A DNA stretch of 64,000 nt from Brucella pseudogrignonensis. GTDB taxonomy: Bacteria > Pseudomonadota > Alphaproteobacteria > Rhizobiales > Rhizobiaceae. Below the pieces are notes generated by a model, which had not been told where the DNA came from, did not search any database, and saw only the letters and a list, made by a program, of their open reading frames with translations. Numbering within the stretch: the stretch's first letter is position 1; each line of letters begins with the position of its first letter. Below, one piece after another: positions 44,930-52,595 of this stretch. The translations under genes were made by a program, and so were the position numbers. The stretch lies in contig NZ_JAVLAT010000001.1 in assembly GCF_032190615.1 (NCBI RefSeq), forward strand, positions 1,310,501 through 1,374,500, written 5' to 3'.

Positions 44930-47014
44930 ATGGCTCTCGATATCCTCAAAACACCTTCATCTGACGACCTGGTTTGGAAGGCCGTTGACTACGTTTTATC
45001 TGTCGATCATCCAACTGGTTTCTCGATCGGGTTGAGATATTTCGCGGGCATCATGGTGATATTCGCTACGGCGAAACTGGCCTACTTTATCATCTCAACA
45101 ATTGCGATGGCTGCGCGTGAAGGAAAAACCATCAAAGGTTCATACAACGAGATTTGGGGGCCATTAGCTGTAATTCTCGGTTTCGGATTGTTGCTTCCTG
45201 TTCCCGGCATGCACGGCCTGACTTCCGCGCATTTTGTGTTACGTCAGTTCGTCGCCGCACCGTCAATTAACACCTTCAACGCCGTAGCCATTGGGGCTGC
45301 CGATTTTCTGATCAAAGACGGACATGCGATTACTCCACTTGCAATCTACGGCAAAGAATTCGCTTGGTCGGTAGCTCTGTCAGAGACGTGTTTTTACGTG
45401 CTTCCGCCAGCAAAACGAAGAGGTATAGGAGAATACATTCAACCAAAATCTCCGGCATCTGTCGGAAACATAGTAGAAAGCAATGGAAAATATCAAATCA
45501 CCTGGGACTGGGGCAGCGAATGCGGAGCGATCTCGCTTTCCGACCCACAAGATTTCGGTGCTTTCGGCGCAAAAAGACGTATTGCAGCGAAACAGTTAAT
45601 TGAAGATGTTCGGGCGCTCAAAGTTCATAAAGGCATTGTTGAACGACTTCGCAAAGTTGGTATGACGCCAGCCGACGTCGAAGGTTATTCAGACGAGCGC
45701 AATGTCGAGGCTTATAAGAAGGCGGGCTACCTTGTTGATGACCTTACTCAACAGCTCAACGAAATTGGTGCAAAATATGAGCGAGCTGTAGCAGATGCAG
45801 CCGCTGAACAAGCGACAACCGGGCAGATAGAACAGCGACAGAAACTTGTCGATGGCGTTCGAACTTTTGGCGGCGCAGTCTTCTTTTCTTACTTTCGCGT
45901 TATTTCCCAACTGAGCGAACAGGCTAGCACTTACGCATCTGAAAAACCTTACCATATCGTTCCATCTGTCGCTTCATGGAGCAATGGAACTGTCGCAGCA
46001 GAAGTGCAGTTTGCTCTTCGTATATTGAAAAATCAGCGCACCTTAGAATCCAAAGCCATCAAACTGACCGGAGATGACCTGGCGTTTGCTGGTGAGCAAG
46101 AGTCCACCATTTTCGCTGACGCGTTAAATTTCTTCACTCATCCGATCATCGACTATCTGACCGCTTATGATGGGTGGAGGCCGGACCCTGTCGCTGATCT
46201 GATTAATGTGGGAAACCGCATGATGACTGGGGCAAAACTTATGTTTGCTGCTGGTCTGACTGCAACGGGTGCAAGCAACTTCTGGTCATCGACAGTCGGT
46301 AAAATGGTCGAATATGGCATGACACCTGTCTGGCCGCTGATGATGATTTCCTATGTCGGCGGCATCATGTTTTCAATTGTGTTGCCTAATCTGCTGCTGA
46401 TTTATGCAATTTTCGGCATTACGGCATTCGTGTTGGAACTCATCATTGCATCCATTGCAGTCATTGTATGGGCTGCGATGCATGCGCGACTTGACCATGA
46501 AGGATTAGTTAACCAGCACAATACGCCCGGCTACAAAATCATGTTTGGGCTCTTCCTGCGCTTGCCGATCAACATGCTCGCTTTCTTGGCATCATGGGTC
46601 GCAAACGCGGTTGTGCTGAACATTTTCCTGTTCGTCTGGTCGTTCGGTTTCCGTGGCTCGATGGGTGGCGATGCGATGGGCGTTGGCAGCATCATCGCGG
46701 CCTTTGCGATTTCGATGTTCGTTCAGTGGAAAATCGCTGTTTTTATGTTCAGCTTGAACATGAATTTGAGCGAAAAAGTTGCGCAATGGTTTGGGCACAA
46801 TTCGCAGTCGATGGGCGAAGCGACCCAAGGAGCTGCGGTTGTTGCTGGAATTCACAGCAACGCAGGCACTGGCGCTCCCCAGAAGCCACAAAGCAAGGGT
46901 GCACCAAAGCCAAAGTCCAAAGATGACAATCCGCAGCCACAGGGCGGCGGGCAGCGCAATCTAAGCACCCCACCTGCCGAGAAGACCAACACTCAGGACG
47001 AAAACCAAAACTAA
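44930..47014 (+). CDS. DotA/TraY-like integral membrane protein
   Basis: A 694-residue protein with hydrophobic segments near residues 40-62, 80-100, about 425-450, 470-530 and 545-610, and a large soluble loop between (about 150-400). The C-terminal part (LGLFLRLPINMLAF-like block, then VFMFSLNMNLSEKVAQWFG) resembles DotA of type IVB systems and TraY of IncI plasmids. The last 60 residues are Gly/Pro/Gln-rich and disordered. It is the only secretion-system-like gene in the element, so it would work with a helper's apparatus or replace one of its parts. Confidence 0.62.
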   Translation: MALDILKTPSSDDLVWKAVDYVLSVDHPTGFSIGLRYFAGIMVIFATAKLAYFIISTIAMAAREGKTIKGSYNEIWGPLAVILGFGLLLPVPGMHGLTSAHFVLRQFVAAPSINTFNAVAIGAADFLIKDGHAITPLAIYGKEFAWSVALSETCFYVLPPAKRRGIGEYIQPKSPASVGNIVESNGKYQITWDWGSECGAISLSDPQDFGAFGAKRRIAAKQLIEDVRALKVHKGIVERLRKVGMTPADVEGYSDERNVEAYKKAGYLVDDLTQQLNEIGAKYERAVADAAAEQATTGQIEQRQKLVDGVRTFGGAVFFSYFRVISQLSEQASTYASEKPYHIVPSVASWSNGTVAAEVQFALRILKNQRTLESKAIKLTGDDLAFAGEQESTIFADALNFFTHPIIDYLTAYDGWRPDPVADLINVGNRMMTGAKLMFAAGLTATGASNFWSSTVGKMVEYGMTPVWPLMMISYVGGIMFSIVLPNLLLIYAIFGITAFVLELIIASIAVIVWAAMHARLDHEGLVNQHNTPGYKIMFGLFLRLPINMLAFLASWVANAVVLNIFLFVWSFGFRGSMGGDAMGVGSIIAAFAISMFVQWKIAVFMFSLNMNLSEKVAQWFGHNSQSMGEATQGAAVVAGIHSNAGTGAPQKPQSKGAPKPKSKDDNPQPQGGGQRNLSTPPAEKTNTQDENQN

Positions 47015-47080
47015 CAAGCTCCCTGTCGTCATAGCGGCGGCGACAGGGGAGAATTCAACAAGCCGCTGGGGAACGTTAAA

Positions 47081-48290
47081 ATGTCCAAAAATCTTATTCT
47101 AACTGCTGCATTCGCAGCACTCACCATGACGGCGGCGCATGCCGATCCATCTCACTACACTATTTACGGACTAAACGCGGTTGGTAACGGTAATGCTGGA
47201 GCAACTTGGACGTCTGCGCCTGACGGCAGAGTTGAGATAGTCATTGCTGCCAATTACACCACGGCGGGATTCGGCGCTAAACCCGTGACTATGTCTTCGC
47301 CTATTCAAGTTCGGAACGCTGTTAATGGCGCGAGTATTACGGTTGCTCCGCTGTCATGCATCGATCAAACGATACAACTGCGCTGCACGACGTCCTTCAC
47401 ACCAACACCAGCAGATACGGCGGCAGGCAGAGCCTTTAGGCCTGTTGTAACGATTGCTGATAGCACAGGGACAAAAGATTTCACGTCGTCAACAACCGTC
47501 AATTATGAAGCCCCCGCGTTCATTGCGCCTGAAGAGGCCAATGTGTACCCACGATGCGGCATCAATAACCATATCGCGTTCACTAGTTCGTCAACTATTT
47601 ACTTGAATCCAGCTGATGAACAATATCTTGAGGATGACGGCTACTCGATTATGCAGGCAGGGCAGCACCCTAACAATATCCGGCATCGGAAGAAACTCTT
47701 GGACATCAAGTCGGTCTATTGAACTAATTAACTCTGAAGGTGTTCGCAAAACTTACAATGTAATGGCATTGCAGCCTGAATCGACGATTCCATATGGCTC
47801 GACACCTGTTCCAACTATCAATTTAACGGTTAAAGCGGGCGAGACAGTCAACATTTCGCCTGCACTGCTAGCTGCGAATGCCTCTGTAGAGGAGTTTCCG
47901 GAGTTTGCAGGCGGCTTCTTCACCAAAGTGCTAGAGACAACCATGTCAAACGTTAGTGGCGTTCCATCGAGCTCCTACGCAGATTTAGGACGCATAGTGC
48001 AGACTGGTACCGCAGGAGTGGAAGCGGGTAGGCAATATGCTTTCAGTGCTGCTGAAGCCGCTAAATCCGGAGTGGTCAATTTCAATTACTCGATTTTACA
48101 GCGAATGGATGCCCCCGTGGGTTCCAATTGCTCGACGCTGACCGCGACAGCTCAAGGCATCGTCCGTGTGTCGGTGGAGGGCGTAGACGACCCGACACCT
48201 GTTGATCCAGTTGAACCAGGCACACCAAGCGCGACGTCCAAATTTCTATTCCGGTATCCTAATCCCCCAATGATGCAACAGGCATCATAA
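47081..48290 (+). pseudogene. Exported protein gene with an apparent frameshift
   Basis: The first frame (47081-47722) starts with a signal peptide (MSKNLILTAAFAALTMTAAHA). The second frame (to 48290) continues the same kind of sequence, and the two join without a gap if one G is removed from GGG at 47660-47662 (...MQAG then STLTISG...). A corrected product would be about 400 residues, secreted, rich in Ser/Thr and beta-strand-like, with few Cys. The family is not recognised. It follows the DotA/TraY-like gene after 66 bp and is ended by a terminator. Confidence 0.7.
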
Positions 48291-48332
48291 CGAGAGAACA
48301 GTGAAAGCAGAGCGACGCCAGAAACAAAAAAG

Positions 48333-48357
48333 GCCCCCAATCGGGGGCTTTCTTTTT
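48333..48357. terminator. Bidirectional terminator
   Basis: GCCCCC-AATC-GGGGGC stem with TTTCTTTTT after and an A run before. It ends the exported-protein gene and can also end the minus-strand small gene at 48387-48500. Confidence 0.88.
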
Positions 48358-48386
48358 GCGATGCCTATACCGCGATGGGCTACTGG

Positions 48387-48500
48387 CTAGAAACCCTTCG
48401 CGACGTAGACGATAAGGACGGTTGCGAGGACGCTCCAGAAGCCCATAACCGCGACGGCTTGGATTGCTCCGAATGCTGCACCCTTCAAAACGTTTTTCAT
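48387..48500 (-). CDS. Small 37-residue membrane protein
   Basis: A short gene: MKNVLKGAAFGAIQAV... with one hydrophobic segment (VMGFWSVLATVLIVYVA) and a positive N-terminus and C-terminal Lys. AGGAGA lies seven bases before the ATG, and a terminator follows the stop. Codon use and these signals support translation. Its function is unknown. Confidence 0.6.
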   Translation of the reverse strand: MKNVLKGAAFGAIQAVAVMGFWSVLATVLIVYVAKGF

Positions 48501-48690
48501 GTCGGTTCTCCTATGTGACTGTGAAATCTTGCCAATTGTCTGTTGCTGGCGAAGTGACGTCAAGCTGCATGGTGCGGGCCAGCCCTGAAAGGGCCACTCG
48601 GTGCTGCTTTACGGCAACGCCGCTTTGCAACTAAATTCGGCTTAGATTGATCTGACACACTGGGGAATCCGATATGTCGTTTTCAAGGGG

Positions 48691-48984
48691 TCAGATTTCG
48701 ACTGCGTGTTGACTATTCCACTTTGCTGCGGAAGCGTCTCGGTACGATTCAAGAAGGTCTTCATCTATGGGATTTTCGCGCAGGTAATCGTTAACAGCAC
48801 CAATAATGTGACCGTCCACCAATACTAAAAGGCCATCATGGTAGTCGATCCAAGCACCGTCAATAGTCACAATATCGCCGTCTTGGGAATCAAGTTCTCG
48901 AACTGTGTAATAGGCATAAAGATCGCCCTCACAATCTACTACGGAAACTTCCTCAACTATAATATTTCTACCTTCTTCTGACAT
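48691..48984 (-). CDS. Small acidic protein of unknown function
   Basis: A 97-residue soluble protein (MSEEGRNIIVEEVSVVDCEG...), strongly acidic with a beta-rich first half. No family is recognised. ATG at 48984 is chosen because AAGGA precedes it; the open frame extends 39 codons further through an A+T-rich stretch that looks untranslated. It stands alone on the minus strand between the transfer and replication modules. Confidence 0.62.
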   Translation of the reverse strand: MSEEGRNIIVEEVSVVDCEGDLYAYYTVRELDSQDGDIVTIDGAWIDYHDGLLVLVDGHIIGAVNDYLRENPIDEDLLESYRDASAAKWNSQHAVEI

Positions 48985-49266
48985 TTTATTTATTCCTTTT
49001 AGCAATGGAAAGCATAATTTCTGGCCATAAATAATTATACTTTCTAAAAGTTTCGGCGGCCAGGAAAATAATTGAAGCAATAAATATTTATAGCAAGTCA
49101 TCTATATTTCATTGATGGTCTTATGATGAATAATGGAAAAGCAAAATTTTGCGTGTGAAGGCCAGTCAATATTTATTTTGAGAAGTGGTGCGGGTGCAGG
49201 CTTTAGCCGAACCACGGTTCTTAAAATAAATGTTTACAGGCCGAAGCGCGCTTCATCGTTCCATTA

Positions 49267-49580
49267 TCCCTCCGGGATTTCTTTCTTCAAAGAACATCCC
49301 GGAGGGAATGCCCAACGGCGAGTGTCTCTTTCTTTTTGTGGCATCACGAAAAACGGCTTCCGTGTGGGGGTACGGAAGCCGTTTCTCAGGAAAAATCAAA
49401 TATCGAAAACGCTTGGTGCTGATCCGGGAGGTACAAGCGTCATGTTTATAGTGCTTGTCGTTTCTGTCGGCTGCAAGAAAATATTTGATCGGCGTTTAAG
49501 TTTGCCAGATTTGACACTGGGATGAATCCGGGGCGAAATAAAAAACGCTCCGGTCATTGGGCTGGAACCCTGCGGAGCGC
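49267..49580 (+). other. Three hairpins in the leader of the replication gene
   Basis: Hairpin 1 (49267-49307): perfect arms TCCCTCCGGGAT and ATCCCGGAGGGA, with an inner TTCTTT/AAAGAA stem. Hairpin 2 (49351-49384): perfect 13-bp arms AAACGGCTTCCGT/ACGGAAGCCGTTT with an 8-base loop. Hairpin 3 (49546-49579): CGCTCCG/CGGAGCG. No convincing gene lies in 48985-49594; an open frame across it (49133-49525) is broken up by these arms. Such sets of structures precede rep genes that are controlled by RNA or serve as origin signals. Confidence 0.6.
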
Positions 49581-49594
49581 TTTTGGAGAATAAG

Positions 49595-49648
49595 ATGAGT
49601 CTGATTCAATCCTTAGATATGCGCAAGACCCCTTTTTTTGAGCGGTGA
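49595..49648 (+). CDS. 17-residue leader peptide coupled to the replication gene
   Basis: ATG 49595 follows GGAGA at six bases. The peptide MSLIQSLDMRKTPFFER ends in TGA (49646-49648), which overlaps the GTG start of the replication gene (49645). The large gene has no good ribosome binding site of its own, so translation of the leader probably delivers ribosomes to it, as leader peptides do for some plasmid rep genes. Confidence 0.6.
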   Translation: MSLIQSLDMRKTPFFER

Positions 49649-52299
49649 GCCGCTCGCTGGAAACCCGGTTTTCCAGCACACAGAATAGTCTACCTCACGA
49701 AGCAAAATTTGTTGACGAAACTACACAGGGGAAGAGTTTTCAGGCTCTCGCGTTGGCGGCTGCGCCAAGGCTTGGCAGTGGGCACTTTCGGAAGGATTTT
49801 TTGAATGAATTGTTCGACAGGGAAACTGTCGGCGGAATTGAGCCTTTTGAGCCAGCCCAAGATTGTTTATCTGCGGAAGAGCGTCTGCGTTTTGATATCG
49901 CAGAGCTTGAAGAGGAAGAGGCTGGAAACACGCGTGGCAGGATGCTTCCTCGCCATACTGTCGACTTTTCGGTTCCATGCCAGAAAATTCTATCGAAAGA
50001 GACGCGCACACATAAAGATGTTGTACGTTTCCTGCCACCAGAGTGGCGCGGTTTTCTGGATAAGCTTTCCGATGTACGGCGTGACGAACGTGAGCAGCTA
50101 ATTTTAGAGTTGGTGGGATGGGATGGGCTTGAAGTGCTTGGCCTTCGGCCACGAAAACTTCGTGAAATGGCGGCAAACAAGGCATCTGAATATGCACTCG
50201 ATTGGCCGTGCAAAGATAAAAATGGCAATCTTATTAATCAGCATCCAGACCAAAGACGTCGCCGTGATGAGAAGTGGCATTTGCGGAAAATTGTGAAGTT
50301 GCAGCGTAACACAATCTTGCGAGTTGAGGGTGCCTTGAAGGCTGTTGGCGGGCGAAACGCTTTTGCTCGACCAACTTACGTAAGCGACTATTTGCTCGGA
50401 CTTTTTCGTGAGCATGTCGATTTGACGGAAGAAATACTGGAAGGTTTGCGACTGGTAAAAGTCGATGACCCAAACGTTCAAATTTCCATGGTGGAACTAA
50501 ACGAAAAGGCTCAAAAACAAGCTGCTGCAAAACGATCCCTGATGATCGACATGATGTTGAAACGTTGGCAAGCGTTAGGTTGGCACGTCTGCTGGATAAC
50601 AGTGACATTGCCAGGCGAATATGTGTGCCATTCGACAAATGAAGACAAGCGCATAAGTGATCACGATCCGCGAGAATTCGGGCCGTGGCAAGCGCTAGAG
50701 AAGATTCAGGATGACATGAAAGTCGTCTTGCAAATTTTACGGAACAAGAAAATTAGACCATCTGGCATGTGGTGCGGGCAGCCCCAACAGTCAGGAAGTC
50801 CACACAGACACATCTTGCTGGCCGTGCCAACACTGGAAGAAGCACGGGGGATCTGTGACGAATTTCGCAAGAAATTTTCGACACGTCTGAAAGATGACGG
50901 AAAAGGTCAGGATCGTGGCTGTGATGCACGCGTTATTGGTGACAAGGACAAACGATATAGCCCAAAACTCGGCAATAATGGCACGGAAGAAACCGCGATG
51001 TCTGCCGCTCGATATGCTGCACGTTATTCGACCAGACAGGAACAGAAGGCCGACAGAGAGCGCATCAAAAAGTTTGAGGCACGAAAGAAGGAAATTGGTG
51101 ATCGCAAGCTAGCTGGTGACGAATTAAAGGAATTTCAGCGTGAACAGAAGGCAGTGAAAGAGAGCCAAGATTCAGAGCGCTATCGCGCATGGAAATGGAT
51201 TCGTCGAGCTCGGACTCATACCTGGATTGGTCTCGATTCAAGCCGTGCGCCGAATGAAATTTGGGATGTGTTATGGAAATGTGCGCAGCGTGGCGACCGC
51301 GAGCCGGAAGACGCCAGAATGGCGCTGGCTATGCGTCACATGCTTGAAGTGCGTAAGTTTTCGAAACTTGCAGAAGGCATCAGGGCGGAAATTAAGGCGC
51401 TCGGCAGCGAGGTTGAAGAGCCTGACGCGCTGCCGACGTCCTTTGAAAATGAGAATGATAATCCACAGCGTGAGCTTCTTAATAAGTTGCTGGAAGGCAA
51501 GGCGGTCACAAGGCCCCAGAAAGAGCGGTTGAACGAGAAATTGCGCATGCATTCCGATGCTGCCGCGACTGAGGCATGGCACGCAGCAATTGCAATGGGG
51601 ATGTGGCCGGATTCAGATTTGGATGAGGTTGAAATAAAATGGTTACGCGAGGCGGTAACCGAATGGGAAATGAGTGGATTTGATGTTGATGAGACTGCGG
51701 ATTCGGCGACGATTATCAATCGCCAGATGACGGATGTCGACCCGCTACCGCCTATGCCGCTACGCAGGTTGGCCGAAAATGGCTATGGCGAAGAGGTTAG
51801 CCAGACTATCGGCGCGGTTGGAGCGGTTTCAAAATTCGTTTTTGAAAATGATGTGCCTCTAGAAGCTGAAATTCAGAAAGTTGCGGATGCTCTTGGACTG
51901 GCGAAGGCATTTAAATTTGCCCTTGATACGCTTGTCGAAAAGCGTAACGGGTGTGTATTGACGGTTCGGCAATTTAGAAAGGTTTTTTTTGGTTTAGCCA
52001 AGACCGCTGGATTCGGATTGAGTAAGCGTCCATCTGGTCGCTTGGCAATTTTTGATAAGTCTGGCGAAGAGATGATCAAGACGCCTGATGTCTGGCAAAT
52101 TGTCGATGAAGACACGGCTGCGAAGATGGTTCAGGAATATAATTCAGTTTTCGAATCCGAGAATAATACGTCTCAAGGAGTTGAAAATAATATTGTTTTC
52201 AATAACTCATCTCCAGATAATCTACACCTCCCCAAGCGGTTTGGGGCTAACGCCCCGCCCGTGGGGTATGTAAGCCCTCCCGGAGAAATTCCGTTCTGA
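49645..52299 (+). CDS. P2 gpA-like HUH replication endonuclease
   Basis: An 884-residue protein like the phage P2 gene A replication initiator. The HUH metal motif is His387-Arg-His389 (SPHRHILL), preceded by WITVTLPGEYVCHS; the paired catalytic tyrosines are Tyr457 and Tyr461 (AARYAARYSTR). It would nick an origin and start rolling-circle replication of the excised element. The C-terminal third is acidic and helical. It starts with GTG inside the stop codon of a leader peptide. Confidence 0.82.
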   Translation: MSRSLETRFSSTQNSLPHEAKFVDETTQGKSFQALALAAAPRLGSGHFRKDFLNELFDRETVGGIEPFEPAQDCLSAEERLRFDIAELEEEEAGNTRGRMLPRHTVDFSVPCQKILSKETRTHKDVVRFLPPEWRGFLDKLSDVRRDEREQLILELVGWDGLEVLGLRPRKLREMAANKASEYALDWPCKDKNGNLINQHPDQRRRRDEKWHLRKIVKLQRNTILRVEGALKAVGGRNAFARPTYVSDYLLGLFREHVDLTEEILEGLRLVKVDDPNVQISMVELNEKAQKQAAAKRSLMIDMMLKRWQALGWHVCWITVTLPGEYVCHSTNEDKRISDHDPREFGPWQALEKIQDDMKVVLQILRNKKIRPSGMWCGQPQQSGSPHRHILLAVPTLEEARGICDEFRKKFSTRLKDDGKGQDRGCDARVIGDKDKRYSPKLGNNGTEETAMSAARYAARYSTRQEQKADRERIKKFEARKKEIGDRKLAGDELKEFQREQKAVKESQDSERYRAWKWIRRARTHTWIGLDSSRAPNEIWDVLWKCAQRGDREPEDARMALAMRHMLEVRKFSKLAEGIRAEIKALGSEVEEPDALPTSFENENDNPQRELLNKLLEGKAVTRPQKERLNEKLRMHSDAAATEAWHAAIAMGMWPDSDLDEVEIKWLREAVTEWEMSGFDVDETADSATIINRQMTDVDPLPPMPLRRLAENGYGEEVSQTIGAVGAVSKFVFENDVPLEAEIQKVADALGLAKAFKFALDTLVEKRNGCVLTVRQFRKVFFGLAKTAGFGLSKRPSGRLAIFDKSGEEMIKTPDVWQIVDEDTAAKMVQEYNSVFESENNTSQGVENNIVFNNSSPDNLHLPKRFGANAPPVGYVSPPGEIPF

Positions 52300-52428
52300 G
52301 AGGCCATATAATCTTTCAAAATTTGCTAACTTAGAGCTTCGTAAAATCGGAGAAGAAAAAAAATCGGATATTGTTTTAACAAAAAGACACAACTTAATTT
52401 GTAATTTAAGAATACTGTCAATATTTAC

Positions 52429-52457
52429 TTGACTATAAGAAAATTCATATTTAGCTA
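52429..52457 (+). promoter_or_regulatory. Promoter of the retron-like locus
   Basis: TTGACT (52429-52434), a 17-bp spacer and TAGCTA (52452-52457). The expected start of transcription, near 52464, coincides with the first base of the a1 repeat. The A+T-rich stretch 52300-52428 holds nothing else that I recognise. Confidence 0.6.
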
Positions 52458-52463
52458 CCTATT

Positions 52464-52594
52464 GCTCGCGGATAGATTTTTCTGTCGTGTTTCGCGACGG
52501 TTGAACGAACTATGCTGCTCAATGCTACCCGGCAGATGGACAGCGGACCATCACTATGTTGACCACCGACTACCGCCAACGAGTATCCGCGAGC
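52464..52594 (+). ncRNA. Retron-like non-coding RNA (msr-msd)
   Basis: Perfect 11-bp inverted repeats GCTCGCGGATA (52464-52474, a1) and TATCCGCGAGC (52584-52594, a2) enclose 109 bases. Right after a1 come G52475 and ATTTTT, then an 8-bp hairpin CTGTCGTG-TTT-CGCGACGG (52482-52500). This matches the layout of retron Ec67 (a1, branching G before ATTT, hairpin with a 3-base loop). The msd part (about 52501-52583) shows no single long hairpin by eye. The RT gene starts two bases after a2. Confidence 0.78.
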
Positions 52595-52595
52595 C

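Noticed and set aside
49133..49525. A 130-codon frame before the replication gene
   Set aside because: It is composed largely of hairpin arms, lacks a ribosome binding site and has no family features.
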